Origin: Semisulcospira habei
Taxonomy: Eukaryota; Mollusca; Gastropoda; Semisulcospiridae
Direction of reading: 5' to 3'
NCBI GenBank assembly: GCA_036245525.1
Contig: BTPG01000008.1
Coordinates: 30,072,731-30,136,730, forward strand
Length of the DNA: 64,000 nucleotides
Shown here: positions 1 through 10,839 of the stretch, piece by piece
Numbering within the stretch: the stretch's first letter is position 1
Layout of the letters: each line of letters begins with the position of its first letter
The notes under the pieces: model-generated
Database searches by the model: none
Seen by the model: the letters and a program-made list of their open reading frames with translations, nothing else
Told to the model about the DNA's origin: nothing
Made by a program: the position numbers and the translations under genes

Positions 1-156
1 CGCGCTTCCGGTGCAGTTACTGACCCCACGCGCATCCGCTACGCATCATACACAGAATGTGACTGGTCAGCGTTCGGTGTGATACAACTGAATAATGTGC
101 GATTGGTGCGGAGGGTTCAGCTAGCCAGGACTGAAGCTAATCAATGGAAATATTGA
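1..156 (+). CDS. Possible gene end or fragment, cut by window edge
   Basis: Frame 1 is open from the window edge for 51 codons to TGA at 154-156, with an ordinary composition (for example SYTECDWSAFGVIQLNNVRL). I recognise nothing in it. An open stretch of this length occurs by chance fairly often, so this is only a candidate. Confidence 0.15.
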   Translation, partial: RASGAVTDPTRIRYASYTECDWSAFGVIQLNNVRLVRRVQLARTEANQWKY

Positions 157-159
157 ATG

Positions 160-310
160 CAGTCAGTCTACTCCGCTTATAACAAGGTCTGTTATAACAA
201 AAGTCGGATATAAAACATTACTTTAGAGGTCCTGACAGCACTGACTCTTTCAGCCTATGTAAATTACTTGGCTTATAACAAACTTCGGGTATAGCGACAA
301 GAAAAAAACT
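160..310. mobile_element. Possible pogo/Tigger-like end fragments
   Basis: CTCCGCTTATAACAAGGTCT and GGCTTATAACAAACTTCGGG resemble the TTATAAC-rich ends of pogo/Tigger MITEs. Similar pieces occur at 11690-11715 and 18690-18810. No complete pair of ends was resolved. Confidence 0.35.
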
Positions 311-598
311 GTCCGGTCAAGCCATATCGGCAGTTTTAGTACTGTAATAGCGCTACCCTCGAACTATTCTACTAAAAAGAACATGAGACATCACCAACGG
401 CTGCTACGACTGAACCGGCCCTCGTGTCAAAGACAGTACTATCTTCACACACTGACTGTCTCCCTCGATTCGCTACCGCTGCTGATACAGCAGTACTATG
501 ATACTGAGTGCGGTGTACAACCCTCGTCAGTCGCCGTGGAACTGAAAGCGTTATGAAGTACTTAGGGGCTGGGTGGACTAGCGTAACAGTACCATCGT

Positions 599-669
599 CA
601 CACTGGTCGTCTCCCTCGATTCGCTACCGCTGATACAGCGGTAGCGAATCGAGGGAGACAACCAGTGTG
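599..669. repeat. Family C hairpin
   Basis: 71-bp near-perfect palindrome, CACACTGGTCGTCTCCCTCG to its inverted copy, apex GATAC. It belongs to the three-unit tandem at about 430-957. Confidence 0.85.
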
Positions 670-779
670 CACTGCCGCACTACCCTCGTCAGTCGCTGCA
701 GTAATTAGGGGCTGGGTGGACTAGCTTCTTAACAGCCAAAGAGGCTACGCTATACTCGTTGTAACGGCAGTACTATCTT

Positions 780-853
780 CACACTGGTTGTCTCCCTCGA
801 TTCGCGACCGCTGACGCAGCGGTAGCGAATCGAGTGGCCCGACAACCAGTGTG
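780..853. repeat. Family C hairpin
   Basis: 74-bp palindrome with matching arms CACACTGGTTGTCTCCCTCG; the right arm has a short insertion (GGCCC). Confidence 0.85.
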
Positions 854-1222
854 CACTAAGTAGTATACTACGCTCGTCAGAGTTGCCGCACGGTGGAACT
901 GACTGAAAGAGTTATATCGTACTGACTTAGGGGCCGGGTGGACTGACTAGCGTAACAGGCGCTCAGAAGAACAATATTGTTTTCCTGCGCTCTCGCGTAG
1001 ACTTTTGGGAGCTTTATGCTGAGAGCTGCCTGAGCCTTTGACATTTGCAGGGGGATCTGAATGGCTTTCCCCCTCCTCCTTCTTCCTGACAACCGACGAC
1101 ACCCCCATCCCCTCCCTTCCATCCGCCGCCCCCTCCTGCTCCTCCCCACTTGATGCTGCACCGAGGCGACACGCGATTTTGTGGTTCTGAGCGTCAATTA
1201 TTAAAAATGCTGTGTAGCAGGG

Positions 1223-1400
1223 AATCCAGACCAACAAGGTGACCGCCAGGCGTGGAAAAAATGCAGAGAAAAATACCAACTGAGAAAGAAACACGCTTAT
1301 AAATGACAGTTACAACACAATGTATTGTAACGGTCATTCTTAAGCGTGTGTTGTAACTTTCATTTTTAAGCGTGTTTTTTTTTTTTTTTCCCCCGTTGGC
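1223..1400. repeat. Family F element
   Basis: The left terminal part (GAATCCAGACC, then GAGAAAGAAACACGCTTATA) and inverted arm sequence flank a centre ACAACACAATG/TATTGTAACG. An extra partial right arm and a T-run follow at 1347-1391. Confidence 0.7.
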
Positions 1401-1476
1401 TGCTTCACTGTGTATTAGGGTTACGTTGCCTGGCTTTTTCAGGCCTTGTGCGCTATTTGTTATCGTTTTATCGATG

Positions 1477-1690
1477 TTAACTCATTCAGCCCGACGCACG
1501 CATTTCCCAAATTTTGGAGGCGTCATCTAACGATTATGCACCTGTTGCAGGAGATGGATCGACCATGATAATTCAAGGGCAGTGCCAGATTAGCTTGGCG
1601 CCGACAGGCACCAGCTAATCTGGCACTACCCTTGAATTATCATGGTCGACCCATCTCCTGCAACAGGTGCGTCAGGGCTGAATGGGTTAA
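1477..1690. mobile_element. A element with TTAA ends
   Basis: TTAACTCATTCAGCCC at the left is inverted as GGGCTGAATGGGTTAA at the right. The inner arms GCACCTGTTGCAGGAGATGG (1539) and the inverted copy end at 1670. The apex is TTGGCGCCGACAGGCACCAG, slightly mismatched. Confidence 0.88.
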
Positions 1691-2295
1691 AGCGACAGAG
1701 ATTGTTATTTTTGACCAATATTATTACTATGAGAACCGGAGATGTCTCAGTCACTCGTGCAATTTTTTTTTTCAGTTTCTACTCACTATTTGGTATAATT
1801 TGTATGCTGGTCTCATATATAGAACCTTACTGCTCAGTCGTAAAGGTTCAAAATCACAGATACGGGCACATCCATTGGGCGGAAAGAAAACACTGGCCTT
1901 GCAGTGACAAACAACAACTGTCAACAAAACCAAACCAAACCCAACAACAACAACAACGAAGAAAAAACACCAAACCCTCAAATCTGCACTATAAAGACAA
2001 AAAGACGCTAAATCCATTTTTGTGAAAAGCGAGTTTTCATTGAAATACAATATAACTCTCGCTTTACGACAAAAGTTGAGTTGCTACCTTTTGCCTTCAG
2101 AGGGCACACATATTTTTTGTTTTGTTTTAAAAAATGTATGTTTCATCTCCCTGCTGAATTGCGTTATTGAGTACTGGCCCCGGGAGAAAATAACGCTTAT
2201 GCATATTTTGATCGGAGTCATCCTAACAACGCATAGCCCGCTCAGCGGCATGAATACGATTTAAGCAGAATGACGCCCAGACTCGGAGAGCATGT
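1691..2295. other. No feature seen
   Basis: AT-rich, with A/C-rich simple stretches (1920-1990). Short overlapping ORFs have low-complexity products, and I find no coding support. Confidence 0.5.
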
Positions 2296-2365
2296 GTGTG
2301 CTGGTCTGTGATTTTGAACATTACGGCTGAAAAGCCGTAAGGTTCAAAATCACAGACCAGCACAC
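2296..2365. repeat. Family D hairpin
   Basis: 70-bp near-perfect palindrome (GTGTGCTGGTCTGTGATTTT, apex CGGCTGAAAAGCCG). No terminal TTAA was seen. Confidence 0.88.
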
Positions 2366-2575
2366 GAATACAATTCTGTTGGCCATCCATCCCATTCCGT
2401 CCGCAGGAGGCCAGGAAGGGTGAAATGCACTCACCATTCCTTTTTTTTTTTTTTTTTTTTCAAAATGCGATTAAAAATTTCTGCCTGGCAAGCAGATTTC
2501 ACTTGTGATCGCTCAGACGGAGAAATGAAATCCATAATGTGATGAACGCTGATGGCAACTGCGAGCTTCTAGATT

Positions 2576-2739
2576 TTAACCCGTTCAGTGCCTGCAGACG
2601 CTGATTGTGTTTCTGCAATCTTCCTTCATTCAGCAAGAGGCATAGATCCTCATGAACCCCCGCAGTTGCGGGAGCTCGTGAGGATCTATGCCTCTTGCAG
2701 TTGTTGGTGTTCAAAATTTCCCGGAACTTACTGGGTTAA
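2576..2739. mobile_element. B element with TTAA ends
   Basis: TTAACCCGTTCAGTGCC at the left and TACTGGGTTAA at the right. The core hairpin 2633-2698 has GCAAGAGGCATAGATCCTCA arms. Its right TTAA is also the left TTAA of the next element. Confidence 0.88.
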
Positions 2740-2953
2740 CTCATTCAGCCCGGACACACCACACCAAGACATGGATCGAGCATGGTAGTTATAGGGTGGT
2801 GCCAGAATAGCTTGGCGCCTATAGGCGCCAAGCTATTTTGGCACCACCCTTGAAGTACTGATCATGCTCGATCTGTCTCTAGAATTGTACTGCAGTCTTT
2901 CAGAGGGCACCTTCAAAATTTGGGGATTTCGGACCTCGGGTAGACTGTGTTAA
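2736..2953. mobile_element. A element with TTAA ends
   Basis: TTAACTCATTCAGCCC to GGGTAGACTGTGTTAA. The core hairpin 2774-2873 has an apex CGCCTATAGGCG. Confidence 0.88.
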
Positions 2954-3011
2954 GATATTTTAGTCTCACCGGCCTTGCGGGTCCACGTCTGACATAATTT
3001 TCCCCGTCCTT

Positions 3012-3080
3012 TAAGAGGCAGAGGTTCTCTTGAACATATGTAGGCTTCATCGGCTCTTGAGAATCTTCGCCTCTCGCTGA
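3012..3080. repeat. Decayed B hairpin
   Basis: AAGAGGCAGAGGTTCTCTTG opposite CTTGAGAATCTTCGCCTCTC. The arms have several mismatches and the loop is larger. Confidence 0.55.
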
Positions 3081-3560
3081 CAGCAATCTTGCCGAACAGT
3101 CCACGGTGGATAACCGTGTATCGGAGGCACATTTCGAGCCGTATTTTTGTATGAGTATCGATTCAGTTTATTTCCGCATAGTGTTGGCTTGCAGACAGCT
3201 GCAGCAGAAGTGAATAGATCTAGTCCTTTTGATCACAAAGATAGGTATTCTTGCATTCCAGTCAGCAGATCGGCCACATAAAAGGCCTAGTTAGTGGAGT
3301 TTGCGTTTCGGGAAGTGTGCTAGCAGTACACAGTTTTATCGGGATGCGATACGATGTTTCAGCATTCTGTACGAAGTGCTAGAAAGTGAGCTGTGCGATC
3401 TTTGTGTCTCGTCAGTGCAGTATACAGTCATGTATATCGTCCACGCATTCATCCGACGTGCACTGGGTCTGCATCAGTCACAGGATAGGGGTTTACTCTA
3501 CTGACGGGTCCCTCGACCCCAGCCTGTGGTCTGCATCTCCGTTTTGTCGCCCTACAGACA
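3081..3560. other. No feature seen
   Basis: Unique-looking sequence. A CTCGACCCCAGCCTGTGGTC block near 3510 recurs at 4618, where it forms a small hairpin. Confidence 0.45.
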
Positions 3561-3561
3561 T

Positions 3562-3665
3562 GTTTAACTCTTTTCATCCTGATACACCCGTTGCTTGAAA
3601 TAAATTTGACTGATAGTTCAAGGGTGGTATTTTGCAAACTCAGCCTCACGATGTAATGGGTTAAG
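3562..3665. repeat. Deleted A2 element remnant
   Basis: Left-end sequence (TTTCATCCTGATACACC, GAAATAAATTTGACTGATAG) joins directly to the right end (CAGCCTCACGATGTAATGGG, TTAA) with only half of the hairpin. Confidence 0.6.
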
Positions 3666-4324
3666 GACTAGGTCAGTGAAACGTTGATTCGCGTGACTTC
3701 AGTATTGGCTAGAATACCAGAGGGTTTTACCATCCTATTTTTAACCGTGGCAATAAACAAAATACAAGATAGCTCATGATTCTTATCAGTGGCTCAGCCT
3801 GGAGAAAATACGTCACAGAGTTGTGCGAGAACGAAGAATATTTAGAGGTAAAGCTTGGTATCAACCGTGATGCACGATTTTATATAAAAAAAAAAACAAA
3901 AAAAAAAAACAAACTAAAAAAACTCAAAAAACTTGACAAACAAAAAACAACACAAAAACAAACAAACAAAAAAACTGTCAGGCGGGGAAAGCAGAACGGC
4001 TAAAAATAGTCCCTCACGGCTGAGGAAACTGCTCAAGACGAACCCATGACTGTGGAGAGAATTCCATCAGTCAACGTTTATCTAATTACACACTGTTTAT
4101 TTTTTTTTATGTGATAATGGTCATTGCTATTGCAATTATGTTTCACACGTTCACTGTGAATAACTCCATAGCCAAGTCGTGTTAAAACAAATGAAATAAA
4201 TGCTGCGCTTTGACTTTCGGGATCATACGAAAGGTCAACTTCCACCGACGTCATTTTGTCGTTGAGTAAGCTAAAACTAAATGCACGGTTATTTCGAAGC
4301 GAACAAAGTAGGCTACATCTCCGT

Positions 4325-4550
4325 TTAACCCTTATCATTCGGAATGCACCAGTGTGTGAAATAAGTTTGACTACCATAGTTCAAGGCTAGTGCCATAATA
4401 GCTTGGCGCCTCTACTGAGGCGCCAAGCTATTCTGGCACCGCCCTTGAACTAAAGCCATTGGTCTATATCATCTGTAAGTACTATAATGTAGCTTGCATA
4501 ATATGGCAGTGTACAATCTAAAGCTTTTAGCCTCAGTATGATATGGGTTA
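4325..4550. mobile_element. A2 element (A core, alternative termini)
   Basis: Left TTAACCCTTATCATTCGGAA; right TAGCCTCAGTATGATATGGG. The hairpin 4377-4452 carries the A apex GGCGCCTCTACTGAGGCGCC. The same termini occur, inverted, at 19674-19890. Confidence 0.85.
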
Positions 4551-4608
4551 GAGGGACAAGTCACCTAGGCGCAGCCTTTCAAGAGCCTGGACCGACGGCT
4601 TTTCCCTA

Positions 4609-4665
4609 CATGGGTCTCTCGACCCCAGCCTGTGGTCTGTATCCCAGGGTCGAGAGAAGCCATCC
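4609..4665. repeat. Short palindrome around CTCGACCC
   Basis: TCTCTCGACCC and GGGTCGAGAGA are inverted arms around CAGCCTGTGGTCTGTATCCC. Confidence 0.6.
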
Positions 4666-4839
4666 AGGTGCAGCCTTTCAACAAGCATGAGTCACGGTTG
4701 TTCTTTGCGAAAGAGAGAAAAAAGAAGTTTTTGTTACCGCTTTCCAGTCACTGTAGTGTTGACTAAAAATGAAAACAGCGATACCAGTATTTTACAGCTG
4801 CCTTTTCTGCTTAGAGAGGCGGGCTGTCAGCTCTGCTGA

Positions 4840-4990
4840 TTAACCCATGCACTGTCGGAACACATTGAGCAGAACTCGGATGCCAGAGGCATAGATCCTC
4901 ATGAGTCTCCGCAACTGCGGGGGCTCATGACGATGATGTACGCCTCATGCGGATCACATCTTTGTAAACGTGTTCCATTAAACGGGTTAG
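4840..4990. mobile_element. B element, left part with core
   Basis: TTAACCCATGCACTGTCGG starts it. The core 4882-4950 has one imperfect arm. GCGTTGAATTAATGCAAATT at about 5000 is the uninterrupted B internal TTAA region that is occupied in other copies. Confidence 0.75.
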
Positions 4991-5160
4991 GTTCTTTTGC
5001 GTTGAATTAATGCAAATTTCAGAAACGTAATCTACGACCCGGCATTGGCGTTTAAATGGTCAAGTGTAAGATTTTACCGGAGATCCCCGGCTTTTCGTCA
5101 GTCAAATGGTCGTGATTCTGTCTTGCATCATTCAGCCCTGACACTACAAAGAGATATGAA

Positions 5161-5310
5161 TCGACCATGATAGTTCAAGGGTGGTGCCAGAATAGCTTGG
5201 CGCCTAGAGGCGCCAAGCTATTCAGGCACTACCCTTGAACTATCATGGTCGATATGTGTCAAGCCAAGCTATTCTGGCACAGCTTTAGAAGAAGCATGGT
5301 CGATCTGCGT
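5161..5310. mobile_element. A hairpin plus extra right arm
   Basis: Complete core at 5161-5252 (apex CGCCTAGAGGCG). It is followed by another right-arm piece, CCAAGCTATTCTGGCACAGC, at 5262, ending CATGGTCGATCTGCGTGTCC. Confidence 0.75.
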
Positions 5311-5458
5311 GTCCTTATTTGTAATAATTTTTGGTCTTCGTGTAAGGGATACATTCCACCAGCTTTTGGGGTTTGTGAGACAGTGTTTTAAAAGCTCTAG
5401 CATCTCACTTTCAAGGCGAATACGGAATATGTTACACTTTTTTTTTGTAGCATTGAAA

Positions 5459-5765
5459 TAGACCGACCACGATAGCTCAAGGGTCTAATCGATCATCTTG
5501 CCCACCAGGGTGGCCCGTTTCACCTTTAGAGCAACACACTTTATGAGGCACTAGTCTGTTGATGCAAGCCATGGGAAGAGTCATCGACCATGACAGCCGA
5601 AGCGTAGTCAGTGGCCCTGATGGCTTTTCCCCCTATTCTGTCTGCAGCTGGCGCCATCTGACATTGTCAAGCAATCCGAGTCTGACAGAACTGACACGAC
5701 TGAGCAGGCGCCAACGAAGCTACTAGAAGCCACCCTTGAGCTATCTTGATCTTTCTATCTCCAAC
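5459..5765. repeat. A hairpin arms split by about 230 bp
   Basis: GACCGACCACGATAGCTCAA at 5460 is opposite CCCTTGAGCTATCTTGATCT at 5722. The intervening DNA has further A-like scraps (ATCGACCATGACAG). Confidence 0.5.
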
Positions 5766-5963
5766 GGGGTGACGTTTCTGACATCGTTTACTGTTATAGC
5801 CCCCGCAAGAGTTTTTAGAGAGATTTGAAACTAATCAGACCCTACTTTTGAACTATCATGATCGATCTACCGCGCGCTGTCGACGGTATCTTTCTTCGTT
5901 CACTGATTCAACCACGTAATCATATAGGAGTCTCAGAGCGACCCCGAGCGTAGGTGTTACCAA

Positions 5964-6060
5964 AAGCAAAAGGTCATCGGACCCACGACGGCGGCAGTGG
6001 GCCCGCGCACGGCTATGAGCGGGCCCACTGCGGCCGTCGTCGACCTGTAGACGTTTCAGT
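5964..6060. repeat. Family G hairpin
   Basis: GCAAAAGGTCATCGG begins it. The inner arms ACGACGGCGGCAGTGGGCCC/GGGCCCACTGCGGCCGTCGT meet at CGCGCACGGCTATGAGCG. Confidence 0.75.
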
Positions 6061-6289
6061 CGCTACTGGGATACCTTTGAACCGTCATTCATTAGTCAAC
6101 TCATTTCCCCCTGTTGGGGCAGTATCTAACATCGGTTAGTCAATGACGGAGTCTTGGAGAGGCACTGTTCTCGAGCTACCATGGTTCGGATGGAGAGGCA
6201 CTATCCTTGTGCTGTCATTGTCGAATCGAGAGGAGAGTGCCTCTCGGAGCAGTACTGCCCTTGTGCTGTCATGGAGAAACACTCTGCCA

Positions 6290-6350
6290 TTGGACCGCCG
6301 TCAGATGGCCTTAGCCGCCTGCTCGGCGTTAAACCCACATAACTAACTTT
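6290..6350 (+). mobile_element. SINE 3' end fragment
   Basis: CCGTCAGATGGCCTTAGCCG followed by CGGCGTTAAACCCACATAAC is nearly identical to the fragment at 42057-42112. Confidence 0.6.
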
Positions 6351-6864
6351 GCCATTTGAAAGCAAAAGACATTAAGTCCATTTTTGCGAAAAGCGAGATT
6401 TTCGTTGTCATACAAAGAAAATCTGGCTTTTCACGCAGGTAACAAAAAAGCCAACACTGACTTGCTGTCTTTCTGTTTTACTGGGGCAACACTATCGTGT
6501 CAGTCCTGGGGCAACACCATCGTGCTATCGCGGTCGAATCGGATCGTCCCCAGTTTGCGGCTGACGCTTTGTGACATGGTTTAGCTGTCTGGGGCTGACA
6601 GATCTGGCACGCCCGTCGGTTGCCATTGGCGACGTCTGATTTTTTGGAGCCTGCAAAAGACACAGACTTACAGTTTTGGAAATCGATTCGATTGCAAGTT
6701 TAGAGTTGGAGGGAAAAGGTCAGGTGAATGGCAATGGGGATGGTAGAGCTGGGGAGGAGGGTGAGGAGGGGGGAGTTGCCGAAGATGGAGAACTTGAGAT
6801 ACAGGAAAGGAACAACTGCTTTTCTTGTAGACGGCATCGTCAGACGTAATGTAAACTAGAATAA

Positions 6865-7068
6865 TTAACCCATTGAGGCCCGAGGTCGAAATCCCCAAAA
6901 TTTGTAGTTTGTCTTCTGAAGACTGTATTACAATTCAGGAGACAGATCGACCCTGATAGTTCAAGGGTGGTGCCTGAATAGCCTGGCGCCTGTGGGCGCC
7001 AAGCTATTTTTGCAGCACCCTTGAACTATCATGGTCTATCCATATTTTGATGCGGTGGGTTGAGTTAA
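6865..7068. mobile_element. A element with TTAA ends
   Basis: TTAACCCATTGAGGCCCGAG at the left and GGTGGGTTGAGTTAA at the right. The core 6945-7040 has several arm mismatches near the apex. Confidence 0.82.
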
Positions 7069-7107
7069 GCTCGGGAAAGTGTGCACTATGGTGATGATGA
7101 TGGATAT

Positions 7108-7134
7108 ATTATATTATTATTATTATTATTATTA

Positions 7135-7162
<28 letters not shown>
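7108..7162. repeat. (ATT)n microsatellite
   Basis: Trinucleotide tract with two breaks. Confidence 0.9.
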
Positions 7163-7166
<4 letters not shown>

Positions 7167-7256
7167 ATGTGCAGTGTGTGTATGACTACTATTGCATGAC
7201 AGATTGTTGAACGCATGATCGGTGGGTGTGCAGTTTACATTGGTCATGACCGGGGT

Positions 7257-7257
<1 letters not shown>

Positions 7258-7336
<79 letters not shown>
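7258..7336. repeat. (TG)n microsatellite
   Basis: About 39 uninterrupted TG units followed by a G-rich flank. Confidence 0.95.
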
Positions 7337-7339
<3 letters not shown>

Positions 7340-7569
7340 GGGGCGGGGGCGGGGCTAGGGTTAGATTTGGCGAGTGGGTTTTACACACTATAGATCTTTG
7401 ACGTAAAGTTAGCATGTTTATATTTCGGAAGAGCCGCTACAGTCTGCTGTGATCCTGCTCTTCCTGTAGCAGGACAGCTACCCATTAACACCCTTGTGCA
7501 TTCAGCCACTGGAACGGTGTACCGGCAGTACGGGTGGCTGCCGCATGCACACGGGGGTTAATCGGTTCA

Positions 7570-7732
7570 GTGCTATGCAGCTGACGCGGATTGTGTTCAA
7601 ACAATCTTCGTCAATTCATCACAAACAAACAAAATCCCTGGTGTCCCAGGAACATGGATTCAAAGTGGTGTCAGCAAGAGGTGTTTGTCCGGGCTTTTAA
7701 TCCACAGTTTTCGTCGAAACGCGTGTAATTTT
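7570..7732. repeat. B-like left end joined to half a J element
   Basis: TTAATCGGTTCAGTGCTATG and TGTGTTCAAACAATCTTCGT match B left parts. GTTTGTCCGGGCTTTTAATC with CAGTTTTCGTCGAAACGCGT matches the right arm of the J palindrome at 36703. Confidence 0.55.
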
Positions 7733-7866
7733 GACCTGCTTCTGATTTCCTGGAAATCGTCATTTGTCTGGAAACCACTTTATTACGCAAGGTTTGGAAA
7801 CAGCTCTAGCCGCGATAGCGCGAGGGCAGTGCCTGATTATCACGTCGCGGTCTGTCGGGCCATTCC

Positions 7867-7927
7867 CACACTGGTTATCTCCCACGATCCTGCGGAAGCT
7901 GATCAGTCGTGGGAGGCAACCGGTGTG
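7867..7927. repeat. Family C hairpin
   Basis: CACACTGGTTATCTCCCACG to CGTGGGAGGCAACCGGTGTG, apex altered. Confidence 0.75.
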
Positions 7928-8261
7928 CGGCTCCAAGCCAGGAGATGCGCCGCCATGCTATAACATCGATAATCATTGGAGAGCTATTATAGACCCACCA
8001 CATCCCATTTTATGCTCTCGTCTTCTTTATATACGCAATGGAATTGAGTAGTAACAACCACTGAGACTACTTTGCAATTCCAGCGAGCAAACACGCCTAG
8101 ACCTGGCGTCGGCCGTTGTTGGCCCGCCCGCCGCGCACAGTTGAAACGCTGATGGAAACCGAATTTGGAATTCGGCGTAGTTTTGTAATTCATTAATTCC
8201 AAGCATGTCTCTGGTGTTGTTTACAATAACACCGTAGAATTTAGCGCTAGACCCAAAAAAG

Positions 8262-8296
8262 TAAAATAAAATAAAATAAAATAAAATAAAATAAGT
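8262..8296. repeat. (AAAAT)n tract
   Basis: Seven pentamer units. A (TTTA)n tract follows at 8371-8390. Confidence 0.85.
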
Positions 8297-8442
8297 AGGT
8301 CGGTGCGACCCGTCATCCTCGGGGAAGGCACCTACAATTTCCCCTCTAGGGACAAGACAGAATGTGCATTTATTTATTTATTTATTTTAATTCTTTTAAA
8401 AATCCTCGTTATATCCAATCTTTACAGACGTTACATTCGTCC

Positions 8443-8508
8443 GCAAGAGGCATAGATTCTCATGAGCCCCTGCAGTCGCAGGGGCTCATGAGAATTTATG
8501 CCTCTTGC
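8443..8508. repeat. B hairpin
   Basis: GCAAGAGGCATAGATTCTCA arms. The C-to-T change in the left arm is matched by A in the right arm (TGAGAATTTATGCC). Confidence 0.85.
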
Positions 8509-8639
8509 TGAAAGTGATCGGCTGAGCGTTTATTGAAACCCAATCCTCAGACGGAAAATGTCCTCGGAGATTGCCTGCGATCGCCTCAGCCAGAACAAAC
8601 AAGAAGCATGCCTAGCTTTGTGCTACAGTATAATAGAGT

Positions 8640-8758
8640 TGCGGTCAGTGTTTTGTTACGGCCCTTGCTAGTACCGCGGTTCCAAGACGGTTTCCTCGCT
8701 TCAGTCGTCCCGCAGGAATCATCGCGACAAAAACCACTGCCGACAGCCAAAGGGTAAC
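8640..8758. repeat. Family H remnant
   Basis: GCAGGAATCATCGCGACAAA and CTGCCGACAGCCAAAGGGTA match the H right half. The left half is diverged. Confidence 0.5.
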
Positions 8759-8837
8759 AGCGATCTGTTCCAGGGAGTGCGCTGACTGCTAAAATGTGGA
8801 GATACAACGGACTTCCAATGTTGTCTTACTTCAACTA

Positions 8838-8884
<47 letters not shown>
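8838..8884. repeat. (TTA)n microsatellite
   Basis: About 15 trinucleotide units. Confidence 0.9.
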
Positions 8885-8885
<1 letters not shown>

Positions 8886-9094
8886 TAATTTCTATTTTTT
8901 TCTTACCCTTCCTTCTACAATCTGCGTGAGCTGGTGCATGTAACGTAAGTTTTCTACTGCCCCTTTTGCGAATCGGTGAAACTCTGTTACCCGCTGCTCT
9001 TTATATTACTACATTCAAACTTCATCAGTTAAATTTAGTGCGGCAATATTGTACGACACACTTAGAACATTTACACCAGGGATATTGCAAACTA

Positions 9095-9135
9095 TTAACC
9101 CTTTAGGGTGTCACCGACATGCGGCAAAGGGTTAA
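9095..9135. repeat. Minimal TTAA element, 41 bp
   Basis: TTAACCCTTTAGGGTGTC meets GCGGCAAAGGGTTAA. It consists of terminal repeats with almost no interior and no hairpin core. Confidence 0.55.
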
Positions 9136-9274
9136 CCATTTTTGGACTTGAGCAGGTCCCTCTGATTAAAGATACGATAAGATAAGATTAGTTTATTGCC
9201 ATATGTTTCCATTAAAAAAAAACATAATAAAAACATTGGAATTTGTCTTGATATCAGTTACTAAGACTAAGCTA

Positions 9275-9406
<132 letters not shown>

Positions 9407-9533
9407 AACTCTAAAATATGATTTTCATGCTAAATTCTAAAGAAATACTGGTATTAAATACAAATAAACAAATACAAACAAATACTGGTATTAAGCGGAT
9501 CCAGTTCGACTGTAAATAGCACAAGCCTCAGTT

Positions 9534-9606
9534 CACACTGGTTGTCTACCTCGATTCGCTACCGCGCCGCTGTAGCGGTAGCGAATCGAGAGAGTCAAAG
9601 AGTGTG
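9534..9606. repeat. Family C hairpin
   Basis: CACACTGGTTGTCTACCTCG arm; the right arm end is mutated to GAGTCAAAGAGTGTG. Confidence 0.78.
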
Positions 9607-9724
9607 GCCTCAGTCATGTGTTACAGTTTCATGGACTGCTTTGTTGCTATAATGGTTCAATGTCACAAACACATTCACAAACACGTGCAACAGCAGAAAA
9701 AGGAAGAGGAAAGGGCTGGTGTTA

Positions 9725-9928
9725 TTAACTCATTCTGCCCGCGACACACTACAACAAGATATAACTCGACCATGATAGCTCAAGGGTGGTGGCAGAATAG
9801 CTTGGCGCCAAGCTATTCTGCCACCACCCTTGAACTATCATGGTCGATCTGGCTCCAGAATTGTAATGCAGACCTCAGAGGATAACTTCAAAATGTGGGT
9901 ATTTCGTACCGCGGTCACAGTGAGTTAA
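9725..9928. mobile_element. A element with TTAA ends
   Basis: TTAACTCATTCTGCCC to the final TGAGTTAA. The core 9766-9847 folds with no loop (AGCTTGGCGCCAAGCT), and GGTGGTGGCAG pairs exactly with CTGCCACCACC. Confidence 0.88.
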
Positions 9929-10068
9929 CTTTGTTTTATGATTCTTAACATGGGTTCATCATTCTTGATCAAAGATGCCGTTGCCGCGTGTTTTCTGCAC
10001 TGTTCCTTGCAGCCAAAAGTCGCAGTTTGTGCGTCGTTTCCTGAAGAATTCCTAACAATTCAGGAGGT

Positions 10069-10150
10069 AGATTGACCGTGGTAGTTCAGTCAAGTATATG
10101 GCGCCAAGCTACTTTGGCACTACCTTTGATCTATCAGTCAGAGTTGATCT
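10069..10150. repeat. Decayed A hairpin
   Basis: GATTGACCGTGGTAGTTCAG opposite GGCACTACCTTTGATCTATC, with part of the left arm lost. Confidence 0.55.
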
Positions 10151-10187
10151 GTATCGTGTGTCAGGGCCAGGCTGAGTGGATTGATCG

Positions 10188-10247
10188 CACACTGGTTATC
10201 TCCATCGATTATGAGATTATGATTATGGAGTGATACAACCAGTGCGG
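10188..10247. repeat. Decayed C hairpin
   Basis: CACACTGGTTATCTCCATCG opposite TGATACAACCAGTGCG. Confidence 0.55.
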
Positions 10248-10552
10248 ATTGATCAGTGGGTGTAATCTGCGAACTGTTCGAACCGAAAATGCGTGGAACT
10301 TCCCGGTGAGGGTACTTACTGCGCGCAGTCCTGTCGCCATAGCGGTAAGCCAACACTAATCCCACACAGCCGCTATTACGCCATTACGTTTTAGCTAGTC
10401 ATCAAACGCTCTCCATCTGCCAGAGACATACATCTGCAGAGCAGAACTTGAGGAGCTTATGAGAAATGAGAATCTGTGCCACTCGCTGGCAGAGATCGGT
10501 CCACTGAGCATCACAAGAGAGAGGAGGTCGTAGCGTTTTAAATCTAGACTAT

Positions 10553-10625
10553 ATTGCGCTTTTATCGAACATAGCGCCTTTATCGAACATTGCGCTTTTC
10601 TAGAACATTGCGCTTTTATCAAACA
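10553..10625. repeat. 18-bp tandem repeat, four units
   Basis: Units of the form TTGCGCTTTTATCGAACA with small differences. Confidence 0.7.
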
Positions 10626-10839
10626 TATACAATACTTTCAGGGTTTACAACACCACGGCATTTTGATTTTAAGTGTTAGACAGATTTTGTTTTTAATTTT
10701 TATTCTTAGAACGCTACTATTCTTCATTTCATTCTTGTGTGTTAGTATAACATTAATGAGCTTAATACTGAAATATGTATGTGCGGCTAAAATGGACGAA
10801 CCCGCATTATCCGCAAATCAGCAAGCCACCATTAGCACC

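Noticed and set aside
947..1294. 115-codon minus-strand ORF with a hydrophobic start
   Set aside because: It overlaps the F element (from 1223) and has no splice or family support.
4078..4377. 99-codon minus-strand ORF
   Set aside because: Its end lies in the A2 element terminus and it has no recognisable motif.
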